This document shows, in pieces, positions 17,232 to 25,211 of a DNA stretch of 64,000 nt. A program made the translations under genes and the position numbers. Each line of letters begins with the position of its first letter. Position 1 is the stretch's first letter. This DNA is from Stenotrophomonas maltophilia. GTDB lineage: Bacteria > Pseudomonadota > Gammaproteobacteria > Xanthomonadales > Xanthomonadaceae. The notes beneath the pieces are model-generated. The model did no database searches, was not told where the DNA came from, and worked only from the letters and a program-made list of their open reading frames with translations. The DNA lies in contig NZ_SRHZ01000028.1 in assembly GCF_004684085.1 (NCBI RefSeq), positions 1 to 64,000 on the forward strand, given 5' to 3'.

Positions 17232-17675
17232 ATGATCTGTCCTGCAACCACTACCCCCAGCTTCGGCCTGCTGCTGCGCCAGGTGCGCGACGGCCTGGTC
17301 CGCCAGCTCGACGCGTCCATGGCCGAAGAAGACCTCGGCATCGGCTTCACCCATTACATCGGGCTGAAGGTGCTTTCGAACATGGCCCCGTGTACCGCCA
17401 ACGAACTGGCCCAGGCCATCGACCAGGTTCCCAGCGCCGTCACCCGCTTGCTGGACAAGCTGGAAGCGCTGGGCTGCGTGCGCCGCGAGCAGCATGCCCA
17501 GGACCGGCGTGCGCTGCAGATCGTGCTGACCGATGAAGGCCGCGCGCTGTGGGCGCGGCTGAAGCTGCGCGGTGATGCGGTGATGGATTACGCACTGCGT
17601 GATCTTTCCGCCGACGAGCGCACGCTGCTGCTGTCCCTTCTCACCCGAATCCGCGATTCCCTGACGACCCCATGA
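17232..17675 (+). CDS. emrR: MarR-family repressor of the Emr efflux operon
   Basis: A 147-residue winged-helix regulator. The recognition region TANELAQAIDQVPSAVTRLLDKLEALG and the beta-wing RREQHAQDRRALQIVLT with following DEG are classic MarR. In S. maltophilia, EmrR represses emrRCAB, and hydrophobic compounds relieve it. ATG 17232 gives the family length; the longer open frame begins inside the operator. The stop overlaps the emrC start (ATGA), so regulator and pump are translationally linked. Confidence 0.92.
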   Translation: MICPATTTPSFGLLLRQVRDGLVRQLDASMAEEDLGIGFTHYIGLKVLSNMAPCTANELAQAIDQVPSAVTRLLDKLEALGCVRREQHAQDRRALQIVLTDEGRALWARLKLRGDAVMDYALRDLSADERTLLLSLLTRIRDSLTTP

Positions 17676-19165
17676 ACCCGATCCCGCATTCCACTCTCCG
17701 CCGGTCCGGGCGCGCGCTGCTGGTATCAGCGCTGGCTCTGGCCCTGGCCGCCTGCGCCAGCAGTCGTGGCCTCAACCCGCAGGGCCACGTGCTTGATGTG
17801 GACAGCCTGCACAGCGAACGTACCCTGGCCGACAGCGACCTGAGCGCCACCGGTTTCCCGGCACAGGACTGGTGGAAGGCACTGGGCGATGCGCAGCTGG
17901 ACGCGCTGGTCGCCGAAGGCCTGGCCGGTCACCCGAGCCTGGACGCTGCCGATGCGCGACTGCGCCAGGCCCAGTCCCAGGTCGGTACCGCGCGTGCTGA
18001 CCGACTGCCCAGCCTGTCCGTGTCCGGTGGCTACACCGGCCTGCGCCTGCCCGAATCGATGGCGGGCAGTGAGATGGGCGGGCATTACGCTGGCAGCAGC
18101 CAGGTCGCCTTCGACTTCAGCTATGGCGTGGACCTGTGGGGCGGCAAGCGCGCCGCCTGGGAAGCCGCCGTGGATGGCGCCCATGCCGCCACTGTTGAAG
18201 CCCAGGCCGCCCGCCTGAACCTGTCCACCGGCATCGCCCAGGCCTACGCCGACCTGGCCTATGCGTGGCAGCTCAACGATGTGGCCGAGGAAGAGCTGGG
18301 CCGCTCGCAGAAGTCGCTGCAGCTGACCCGCCAGCGCCGCAGCGCGGGCATCGACAGCGACCTGCAGGTGCGCCAGGCCGAGGCCCGCGTGCCCGCCGCA
18401 CAGCAGCAGGTGCTGGCCGCGCAGCAGCGCATCGACGCCGCCCGCACCGCGCTGGCCGCGCTGGTCGGCAAGGGCCCGGACCGTGGACTGTCGATCCAGC
18501 GTCCGCAGGCATTGAATCCGATGGCACTGCAACTGCCGGGCGTGCTGCCCAGCGAACTGCTCGGCCGTCGTCCCGACATCGTGGCCGCGCGCTGGCGCGT
18601 GGAAGCGGCCGACAAGCAGATCAAGGTTGCCAGGACCAAGTTCTACCCGAGCTTCAACCTGACCGCATTGGCTGGCGTGGTCGCCCCGAACGTGGGTGAC
18701 CTGCTGAAGAGCAGCTCCACCTTCGCCTATATCGGCCCGGCGCTGAGCCTGCCGATCTTCGAAGGCGGCAAGCTGCGCGCCAACCTGGCCAACACCGATG
18801 CGCAGTACGACCTGGCGGTGGCCAACTACAACCAGACCGTGCTTGATGCACTGCGCGACGTGGCCGACCAGGTCAACGCGGTGCGCTCGCTGGCACAGCA
18901 GTCGCACGCGCAGCAGCAAGCGGTGGACACCGCACGTTCCGCGTTCGACCTGGCCCAGCAGCGCTACCGCGCCGGCATCGGCAGCTACCTGGACGTGCTG
19001 ACCGCGCAGTCCACCCTGTTGCAGTCGCAGCAGCAACTGGCTGGCCTGCAGTCGCAGCAGGTACAGACCTCGGTGCGCCTGAGCAAGGCGCTGGGCGGTG
19101 GTTTCCAGCCCAGTGACGCCGATCGCGCACCGATCGCCTCCCATTCCGATTCCTCGCATTCCTGA
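17672..19165 (+). CDS. emrC: Outer-membrane efflux lipoprotein (NodT/TolC family)
   Basis: Outer-membrane channel of the EmrCAB tripartite pump. A signal peptide ends in LAAC, with C28 as the lipidated residue. Two OEP repeats are seen: the first from about 70 with AQLDALVAEGLAGHPSLDAA, the second from about 290 with LLGRRPDIVAARWRVEAA. The 497-residue length is normal. Unlike E. coli, whose EmrAB borrows TolC, this operon carries its own outer-membrane gene between the regulator and emrA, as described for S. maltophilia. It overlaps emrR by four bases and is 11 bases from emrA. Confidence 0.93.
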   Translation: MNPIPHSTLRRSGRALLVSALALALAACASSRGLNPQGHVLDVDSLHSERTLADSDLSATGFPAQDWWKALGDAQLDALVAEGLAGHPSLDAADARLRQAQSQVGTARADRLPSLSVSGGYTGLRLPESMAGSEMGGHYAGSSQVAFDFSYGVDLWGGKRAAWEAAVDGAHAATVEAQAARLNLSTGIAQAYADLAYAWQLNDVAEEELGRSQKSLQLTRQRRSAGIDSDLQVRQAEARVPAAQQQVLAAQQRIDAARTALAALVGKGPDRGLSIQRPQALNPMALQLPGVLPSELLGRRPDIVAARWRVEAADKQIKVARTKFYPSFNLTALAGVVAPNVGDLLKSSSTFAYIGPALSLPIFEGGKLRANLANTDAQYDLAVANYNQTVLDALRDVADQVNAVRSLAQQSHAQQQAVDTARSAFDLAQQRYRAGIGSYLDVLTAQSTLLQSQQQLAGLQSQQVQTSVRLSKALGGGFQPSDADRAPIASHSDSSHS

Positions 19166-19176
19166 AGACCTCCGCC

Positions 19177-20355
19177 ATGAGCCAGACCCAAAACACCGCG
19201 GCCCCGGCCGCCTCCAACCGCCGCGGCAACCTGCTGCGCGGCCTGTTCGTGATCGTCGTGCTGCTGCTTGCCGCACTGGCGCTGTGGTACTTCATGTTCG
19301 GTCGTTGGTTCGAAGAAACCGACGATGCCTACGTGCAGGGCAACCAGGTGCAGATCACCCCGCTGGTGGCCGGAACCGTGGTCGCCATCAACGCCGATGA
19401 CGGCATGCGCGTGGAGCGCGGCCAGCTGCTGGTGCAGCTGGACCCGTCCGACACCTCGGTGGCGCTGCAGCAGGCAGAAGCCAACCTGGCCAAGACCGTG
19501 CGCCAGACTCGTGGTCTGTACCGCAGCGTGGAAGGCGCGCAGGCGGATTTGAACGCCCGCCAGGTGACCCTGAAGCGCGTGCGCGACGATTTCGCCCGGC
19601 GCAAGGATCTGGCTGTCACCGGCGCCATCTCCAACGAAGAACTGGCCCATGCTCGTGACGAGTTGGCCGCTGCCGAAGCCGCCGTGGCCGGTTCGCGCGA
19701 GACCGTCGAGCGCAACCGCGCGCTGGTCGACGACACCGTGATCGCCACCCAGCCGGACGTGCAGGCCGCTGCCGCGCAGCTGCGCCAGGCCTTCCTCAAC
19801 AACGCCCGCGCCGGCATCGTCGCGCCGGTTACCGGCTACGTCGCCCGTCGTTCGGTGCAGGTCGGCCAGCGCGTGCAGCCGGGCAATGCGCTGATGGCCG
19901 TGGTGCCGACCGAACAGATGTGGGTCGAAGCCAACTTCAAGGAAACCCAGCTGCGCCACATGCGCCTGGGCCAGGAAGTGGAGCTGAAGTCGGACCTGTA
20001 CGCCGGTGACGTGAAGTACAAGGGCCGCATCCAGAGCCTGGGCCTGGGCACTGGCTCGGCGTTCTCGCTGCTGCCGGCGCAGAATGCCAGCGGCAACTGG
20101 ATCAAGATCGTGCAGCGCGTGCCGGTACGCATCGCCATCGATGCCAAGCAGCTGGCCGACCACCCGCTGCGCATCGGCCTGTCGATGAAGGCCGAAGTGA
20201 GCCTGCGCGACCAGAAGGGCGAAGTGCTGCCGAGCACCCCGGCCAAGGGCACGGTGTTCGACACCGACGTGTATGCCAAGCAGCTGCATGATGCCGATGA
20301 GGTGATCCACACGATCATCCAGGGCAACCTGCCGCAGCAGGCGAAGGTGGGCTGA
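19177..20355 (+). CDS. emrA: Membrane-fusion protein of EmrCAB pump
   Basis: A 392-residue HlyD/EmrA adaptor that links EmrB in the inner membrane to EmrC. A single membrane helix spans about residues 19-41, followed by the conserved EETDDAYVQGN motif, the lipoyl-like half-motifs, a long helical hairpin (about 100-200), and the VAPVTGYVARRSVQVGQ beta region. It sits between emrC and emrB with short gaps, so it is cotranscribed. Confidence 0.94.
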   Translation: MSQTQNTAAPAASNRRGNLLRGLFVIVVLLLAALALWYFMFGRWFEETDDAYVQGNQVQITPLVAGTVVAINADDGMRVERGQLLVQLDPSDTSVALQQAEANLAKTVRQTRGLYRSVEGAQADLNARQVTLKRVRDDFARRKDLAVTGAISNEELAHARDELAAAEAAVAGSRETVERNRALVDDTVIATQPDVQAAAAQLRQAFLNNARAGIVAPVTGYVARRSVQVGQRVQPGNALMAVVPTEQMWVEANFKETQLRHMRLGQEVELKSDLYAGDVKYKGRIQSLGLGTGSAFSLLPAQNASGNWIKIVQRVPVRIAIDAKQLADHPLRIGLSMKAEVSLRDQKGEVLPSTPAKGTVFDTDVYAKQLHDADEVIHTIIQGNLPQQAKVG

Positions 20356-20362
20356 GGTCGCC

Positions 20363-21943
20363 ATGTCCGCACAAGCTCCAGCCGCGCCCGGCGCACCGGC
20401 GGCGCCGGGTGCGGCCTCCGGGTTCCTGCCGCCCAGCGTCGCCCTGTGCACGGTGGGCCTGGCGATGGCGTCGTTCATGCAGGTGCTCGACACCACCATC
20501 GCCAACGTCTCGCTGCCCACCATCGCCGGTAATCTCGGTGCCAGTTCGCAGCAGGCGACCTGGGTCATCACCTCGTTCGCGGTCAGCACGGCCATTGCGC
20601 TGCCGCTGACCGGCTGGCTCAGCCGTCGCTTCGGCGAACGCAAGCTGTTCGTCTGGGCCACGCTGGCCTTCGTCATCACCTCGCTGCTGTGCGGCCTGGC
20701 GCAGAGCATGGGCATGCTGGTGCTGTCGCGTGCGCTGCAGGGCTTCGTGGCCGGCCCTATGTACCCGATCACGCAGTCGCTGCTGGTGTCGATCTATCCC
20801 CGCGAGAAACGCGGGCAGGCGCTGGCGCTGCTGGCGATGATCACCGTGGTGGCGCCGATCTGCGGCCCCATCCTCGGTGGCTGGATCACCGACAACTACA
20901 GCTGGGAATGGATCTTCCTGATCAATGTTCCACTGGGCATCTTCGCCGCGCTGGTGGTGGGCAACCAGCTGAAGGGGCGCCCGGAGCACATCGAGAAGCC
21001 GAAGATGGACTACGTCGGCCTGGTCACCCTGGTGATCGGTGTCGGCGCGCTGCAGCTGGTGCTCGACCTGGGCAACGACGAAGACTGGTTCTCGTCGATG
21101 AAGATCGTGGTGCTGGCCTGCGTGGCGGTGGTAGCGCTGACGGTGTTCCTGATCTGGGAACTGACCGACAAGGATCCCATCGTGGACCTGCGGCTGTTCC
21201 GGCATCGCAACTTCCGCGCCGGCACGCTGGCGATGGTGGTGGCCTATGCGGCGTTCTTCAGCGTGGCGTTGCTGATCCCGCAGTGGCTGCAGCGCGACAT
21301 GGGCTACACCGCGATCTGGGCCGGCCTGGCAACGGCGCCGATCGGCATCCTGCCGGTGATCATGACGCCGTTCGTCGGCAAGTACGCGTCGCGTTTCGAC
21401 ATGCGCATGCTGGCGACCATCGCCTTCGTGTTCCTGTCGATGACCAGCTTCCTGCGCTCCGGCTTCAACCTGCAGGTGGACTTCCAGCATGTGGCCGGCG
21501 TGCAGTTGATCATGGGCATCGGCGTGGCGCTGTTCTTCATGCCGGTGCTGCAGATCCTGCTGTCGGATCTGGATGGGCGCGAGATTGCGGCGGGCTCCGG
21601 CCTGGCCACGTTCCTGCGTACGCTGGGCGGCAGCTTTGCGGCCTCGCTGACGACGTGGCTGTGGGCGCGGCGTACCCAGGTGCACCATGCCGACCTGACC
21701 GAACACATCTCGGCCTATCAGCCGGGCATGCAGGACCAGGTCACGGCGATGGGGCAGGGCGACCTGCAGCACGGTGCAGCGGTACTGAACAACATGATCA
21801 ACCACCAGGCATCGCAGATGGGTTTCAACGACATCTTCTTCCTGCTGGGCTGGATCTTCCTGGCGATCATCACCTTCCTGTGGCTGGCCAAGCCGCCGTT
21901 TGGTGCGGGCGCGGGTGCAGCCTCTGCGGGTGGTGGGCACTGA
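20363..21943 (+). CDS. emrB: EmrB-type MFS drug exporter (DHA2, 14 TM)
   Basis: A proton-coupled major facilitator with 14 predicted membrane helices over 526 residues. It carries the DHA2 start LDTTIANVSLPTIAG and the antiporter motif C (APICGPILGGWI). It exports hydrophobic drugs and uncouplers with EmrA and EmrC. The first 20 residues are Ala/Pro/Gly-rich and cytosolic. It is the last gene of the operon and is followed by GTAG palindromes and a terminator. Confidence 0.95.
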   Translation: MSAQAPAAPGAPAAPGAASGFLPPSVALCTVGLAMASFMQVLDTTIANVSLPTIAGNLGASSQQATWVITSFAVSTAIALPLTGWLSRRFGERKLFVWATLAFVITSLLCGLAQSMGMLVLSRALQGFVAGPMYPITQSLLVSIYPREKRGQALALLAMITVVAPICGPILGGWITDNYSWEWIFLINVPLGIFAALVVGNQLKGRPEHIEKPKMDYVGLVTLVIGVGALQLVLDLGNDEDWFSSMKIVVLACVAVVALTVFLIWELTDKDPIVDLRLFRHRNFRAGTLAMVVAYAAFFSVALLIPQWLQRDMGYTAIWAGLATAPIGILPVIMTPFVGKYASRFDMRMLATIAFVFLSMTSFLRSGFNLQVDFQHVAGVQLIMGIGVALFFMPVLQILLSDLDGREIAAGSGLATFLRTLGGSFAASLTTWLWARRTQVHHADLTEHISAYQPGMQDQVTAMGQGDLQHGAAVLNNMINHQASQMGFNDIFFLLGWIFLAIITFLWLAKPPFGAGAGAASAGGGH

Positions 21944-21958
21944 TCGATCGGCCACTCG

Positions 21959-22021
21959 GTAGCGCCGGGCCATGCCCGGCGGATTTCCCGCAGAATGCAT
22001 CCACGCATGGCGTGGATCTAC
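21959..22021. repeat. GTAG palindromes, inverted pair
   Basis: GTAGCGCCGGGCC.. at 21959-21982 and the inverted unit ATCCACGC..GCGTGGATCTAC ending at 22021, in the emrB 3' region just before the terminator. Confidence 0.8.
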
Positions 22022-22031
22022 TGGATGCAGA

Positions 22032-22060
22032 AACCCCGCCGCAAGGCGGGGTTCTTGTTT
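22032..22060 (+). terminator. Terminator of the emr operon
   Basis: Stem AACCCCGCC / GGCGGGGTT with loop GCAA, then TCTTGTTT. It lies 90 bases after the emrB stop. Confidence 0.85.
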
Positions 22061-22139
22061 GTGCGTTGCTGGCAACGTCGCGCCTTGCCTGTCAGGTGGC
22101 GTACCGAAGTACATCCAGGCCAAGTGCATTGGCCAACGT

Positions 22140-22418
22140 CTAGCGGGTGCGATACACGCGCTTGAACACCACGCGATCGCGGAACAGCTGGGCCATCGCC
22201 CACATTCCTGCCACAAGTACGACGCCGCCGCTGATCCAGCCGGCAGTGGCCTGCAGGTGGCTGCCGACGAATGCGCCGCAGACAAGGGCGGCAATAAAGA
22301 CAACCACGTGCGCTTCCCGGGATGCGCCATAGTGGACTTCGGCCTGGCATCCCACGCAGACGCTTACGCCGTGGTTGGAGGCGCTGTGGCAGTGGGGACA
22401 GATGATGCTGCGCTGCAT
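22140..22418 (-). CDS. Small zinc-ribbon membrane protein
   Basis: A 92-residue protein of no family I can name. The N-terminus has two Cys pairs, CPHC (residues 7-10) and CVGC (21-24), forming a zinc ribbon. Two hydrophobic segments follow (about 37-52 and 61-79), and the C-terminus is Arg/Lys-rich and likely cytosolic. AAGGA lies seven bases before the ATG at 22418, which argues for this start over the longer open frame. It stands alone, convergent with the emr operon terminator. Confidence 0.7.
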   Translation of the reverse strand: MQRSIICPHCHSASNHGVSVCVGCQAEVHYGASREAHVVVFIAALVCGAFVGSHLQATAGWISGGVVLVAGMWAMAQLFRDRVVFKRVYRTR

Positions 22419-22705
22419 GGAGCGTCCTTTACTGGAGGAAGGCGCGCAGGGGCAGGGCATGATGGAGTACCCGCCCCCGGCATCCGAGAATCTGCCTGCC
22501 GGGGGCGAGGAATCGCGAGTGGATTCCGTCCAGGAGAAGTACGAGTTCGAACGAAACGTGGAATGGATCCCGAAAAGGTTGTCGTTCAGAGTGTGATAGC
22601 GACGCGCCGGTGGGAGATCGCACGAGCAGGTGGCTGCCAAGGAGGAGCCGGATACGACACATTGAGCGGCAATCGCAATGCAACGTGCACCCAAATCCCG
22701 GACAT
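22419..22705. other. Gene-free stretch between zinc-ribbon gene and tRNA terminator
   Basis: No convincing gene. The only notable structure is a GC-rich hairpin at about 22470-22506 (GCCCCCGGC.. with ..GCCGGGGGC). The promoter of the small zinc-ribbon gene must lie here. Confidence 0.5.
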
Positions 22706-22729
22706 GAAAAAACCCGCTTTCGCGGGTTT
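22706..22729 (-). terminator. Terminator of tRNA-Leu (first copy)
   Basis: AAACCCGC / GCGGGTTT stem with a T-run when read on the minus strand, directly after the tRNA 3' end. The same hairpin follows the second copy. Confidence 0.85.
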
Positions 22730-22746
22730 GATCATTTGCTGAGTCA

Positions 22747-22833
22747 TGGTGCCCAGGAGAGGACTCGAACCTCCACGAAGTTGCCCCCGCTAGCACCTGA
22801 AGCTAGTGCGTCTACCAATTCCGCCACCTGGGC
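22747..22833 (-). tRNA. tRNA-Leu(CAG)
   Basis: An 87-base class II tRNA with CCA encoded. The acceptor arm starts GCCCAGG and ends CCTGGGC-ACCA. The anticodon loop TTCAGGT gives CAG on a CTAGC/GCTAG stem. The long variable arm (GGGGGCAACTTC) is typical of tRNA-Leu. It is identical to the copy at 24707-24793. Confidence 0.97.
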
Positions 22834-22883
22834 GACTCAGGAGACGAATTATGGGGAACGACAGAAGATGTGTCAACAACATT

Positions 22884-23783
22884 TCACACTTTTTTCTGCG
22901 GCTGCACGCCCAGGTGCTGCAGCAGGCTGCGCATCGCCGGTGACAGCTGCGTCCACTCGGCAAAACACGCACACAGTCGGCGTTGTGCCCAGGCATCGGA
23001 GAGCGCTATGCCAATCGTGTGCGTGCTGCGTCGATGCCGGCGCGCGATGGTCCGCGGCACGATGCCGACGCCGATGCCGTGGCCGACCATGATGCACACG
23101 CCTTCGAAGGTCTTCATGCGGATGCGCACATCCAGGCGTCGGCCGATGTCGCGCGCCTGGTCTTCAATGTAGGTCTGCAGGGCATTGCCGTCGGCCAGCG
23201 CGACGAAGGTTTCGCCGGCGACGTCGGCGAATGCCAGTGAGCGTTGCGCGACCAGGTGGTGATCGGCTGGCAGCAGCATCACCAGCGGGTCTTCGGCCAC
23301 GACATGCTGCTGCAATCCATCGGCCTCGACCGCATCGCTGATGATGCCGGCTTCTGCCTGGCCGGCGCTGATCGCGCGTACGACTTCAGGGCTGGTGCGT
23401 TCCAGCAGTTCGACATGCAGTCGCGGCCGTTCGGCCAGCCAGGGGGCCAGCCGCGAGGGAAGGTAGTTGGTCAGTGCGGCAGTATTGGCATACAGGTGCA
23501 GGGTGCCGCGAGCGCCGTGGGCGAACGCGTGCATTTCGCCTCGCAGCTGCGCCTGTTGCTGCAGGATCAGGCGTGCGTGGTGGGCGAGGGCGGCACCAGC
23601 TTCGGTCAGGCTGACGCCGCGCGGATGCCGGTTCAACAGCGTGGTCCCGGCATCGGCTTCGATCGTGCGCAGGCGTTCGCTGGCCGAGCCGAGTGCCAGG
23701 TTCGCTTGCGCCGCGCCGGCAGTGATGCTGCCGGCCTCGGCAATCGCCAGGAACAGGCGCAGGTCGGCGATGTCCATCCGCAT
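22884..23783 (-). CDS. LysR-family transcriptional regulator
   Basis: A 299-residue LysR protein. The N-terminal winged helix covers about residues 4-63 (DLRLFLAIAEAGSITAGA ... SLTEAG), followed by the co-inducer-binding domain. GGAG lies eight bases before the ATG. It is divergent from, and 95 bases away from, a TauE/SafE exporter, which is the usual arrangement of a LysR gene with its target, so it probably controls that exporter. The pair lies between two identical tRNA-Leu genes. Confidence 0.9.
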   Translation of the reverse strand: MRMDIADLRLFLAIAEAGSITAGAAQANLALGSASERLRTIEADAGTTLLNRHPRGVSLTEAGAALAHHARLILQQQAQLRGEMHAFAHGARGTLHLYANTAALTNYLPSRLAPWLAERPRLHVELLERTSPEVVRAISAGQAEAGIISDAVEADGLQQHVVAEDPLVMLLPADHHLVAQRSLAFADVAGETFVALADGNALQTYIEDQARDIGRRLDVRIRMKTFEGVCIMVGHGIGVGIVPRTIARRHRRSTHTIGIALSDAWAQRRLCACFAEWTQLSPAMRSLLQHLGVQPQKKV

Positions 23784-23878
23784 CCAAGTGCTCCAGTCGA
23801 GCCTGCCTTCGGTTGATCCGAAGGCATCGGCGGCAAGACCGCATTGTGCGCCTCTGCCGCGCCCGCTCCAATGGCGGG

Positions 23879-24625
23879 ATGAACGAGACGATGTACTTCT
23901 ACGGGTTGCTGGTGGTGGTGTTCGTGCTGGCCGGCGTGGTCAAGGGCGTGACCGGGATGGGCCTGCCGACGGTGGCGATGGGCCTGCTGGGTAGTGCGCT
24001 GTCGCCGGTGGCGGCGGCGTCGATGCTGTTCATTCCCACCTTCGTCACCAACGCGTGGCAGTTGTTGTCGGGTCCATCGCTGGGCCATACCGTACGGCGG
24101 CTGTGGCCGATGATGCTGGCGGTGGTGGTGGTGACGCTGGGCTCGGCTGCGCTGCTGGTGCGGGTGGATCGCACCTGGTCCCGTGTTGCGCTGGGCGTGG
24201 CGCTGGTGGTGTACGCGCTGTACGCGTTGGTCGCTCCGGTGTTCCGTGTGACGCAACGACGCGAGCGCTGGCTGGGGCCGCTGGTGGGTGCGGTATCCGG
24301 TGTGGTGACCGGGGCAACTGGCGTGTTCGTGATGCCGGCGGTGCCTTATCTGCAGTCGCTGGGCATGCAGCGCGAAGAGCTGGTCCAGGCGCTGGGCCTG
24401 GCGTTCACGGTGTCGACCATTTCATTGACCACCGGGCTGGTGCTGCAGGGAGCGTTCGGCATCCAGCAACTGGGCCTGAGCGCGTTGGCGGTGGTGCCAG
24501 CGTTGCTGGGCATGTGGCTGGGGCAGGTGATCCGGCAGCGGATCAGTGCGCGCGTGTTCCGCGCCTGTTTCCTCGGGTTCCTGCTGCTGCTCGGTCTGGA
24601 GCTGGTGCTGCGGCCGTTGTTCTGA
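23879..24625 (+). CDS. Sulfite exporter TauE/SafE family permease
   Basis: About 248 residues and seven to eight hydrophobic helices with the two internal repeats of the TauE/SafE family (GVVKGVTGMGLPTVAMGL near the N-terminus and GAVSGVVTGATGVFVMPAVP in the middle). The family moves small anions or organosulfur compounds across the inner membrane; the substrate is not known here. The ATG at 23879 (MNETMYFYG) is preferred over the longer open frame, and an internal ATG at 23891 is possible. It is divergent from a LysR regulator. Confidence 0.87.
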   Translation: MNETMYFYGLLVVVFVLAGVVKGVTGMGLPTVAMGLLGSALSPVAAASMLFIPTFVTNAWQLLSGPSLGHTVRRLWPMMLAVVVVTLGSAALLVRVDRTWSRVALGVALVVYALYALVAPVFRVTQRRERWLGPLVGAVSGVVTGATGVFVMPAVPYLQSLGMQREELVQALGLAFTVSTISLTTGLVLQGAFGIQQLGLSALAVVPALLGMWLGQVIRQRISARVFRACFLGFLLLLGLELVLRPLF

Positions 24626-24667
24626 TGGCTGCCGCGCGCATGGCCGGCGCTGCCGGACCCCGGATAT

Positions 24668-24691
24668 GAAAAAACCCGCTTTCGCGGGTGT
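24668..24691 (-). terminator. Terminator of tRNA-Leu (second copy)
   Basis: Same AACCCGC / GCGGGTT hairpin and A/T flanks as at 22706-22729. Because it lies between convergent units it may also end the TauE transcript. Confidence 0.82.
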
Positions 24692-24706
24692 TTTTCATTC
24701 TCGACA

Positions 24707-24793
24707 TGGTGCCCAGGAGAGGACTCGAACCTCCACGAAGTTGCCCCCGCTAGCACCTGAAGCTAGTGCGTCTACCAATTCCGCCACCTGGGC
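24707..24793 (-). tRNA. tRNA-Leu(CAG), identical second copy
   Basis: Base-for-base the same as 22747-22833 over 87 positions, including the variable arm, with the same downstream hairpin. The duplicated unit therefore includes tRNA plus terminator. Confidence 0.97.
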
Positions 24794-24851
24794 GTCGAGA
24801 AGGAGAATTATGCGGTGCCGTGATGGAGGTGTCAACACCTTTTCTGGATCC

Positions 24852-24944
24852 GGGGTCGGATCCCGTTTCGCGTGCGGAACGGGCTCTGACCCCATCTCAC
24901 TCGCTTGGGGTCAGAGCCCTTTCCTTTGGAAGGGGATCCGACCC
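24852..24944. repeat. GGGGTC-family palindromes, inverted pair
   Basis: Copy 1 (24852-24893) reads GGGGTCGGATCC...GGCTCTGACCCC with inner stem CGTTTCGC/GCGGAACG. Copy 2 (24907-24944) is in reverse orientation with inner stem CTTTCC/GGAAGG. Thirteen bases separate them. Confidence 0.8.
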
Positions 24945-24961
24945 TGCCGCCGGATTGCAGG

Positions 24962-24995
24962 CAAAAAAAATCCCCGCCGAAGCGAGGAGTTTTTT
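24962..24995 (-). terminator. Terminator of third tRNA-Leu
   Basis: An A-run, a CCCCGC/GCGAGG-type imperfect stem with loop CGAA, and a T-run, just downstream of the tRNA on the minus strand. Confidence 0.7.
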
Positions 24996-24998
24996 CGT

Positions 24999-25083
<85 letters not shown>

Positions 25084-25211
25084 GTTCCAGAGGCGCAATT
25101 GTGAAGATGAATTGGCAGGCTGTCAACGACTTCCATGAATTTCTTCACGCAGGATCTTCGAAAGACACGCTGACCCGTTCTGCACGCCATCAACGGCTAC
25201 CATGTAGGGCG

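Noticed and set aside
22375-22596. A 73-codon plus-strand open frame overlapping the small zinc-ribbon gene
   Set aside because: No ribosome site and no protein character; it is antisense to the better-supported gene and spans a GC-rich hairpin.
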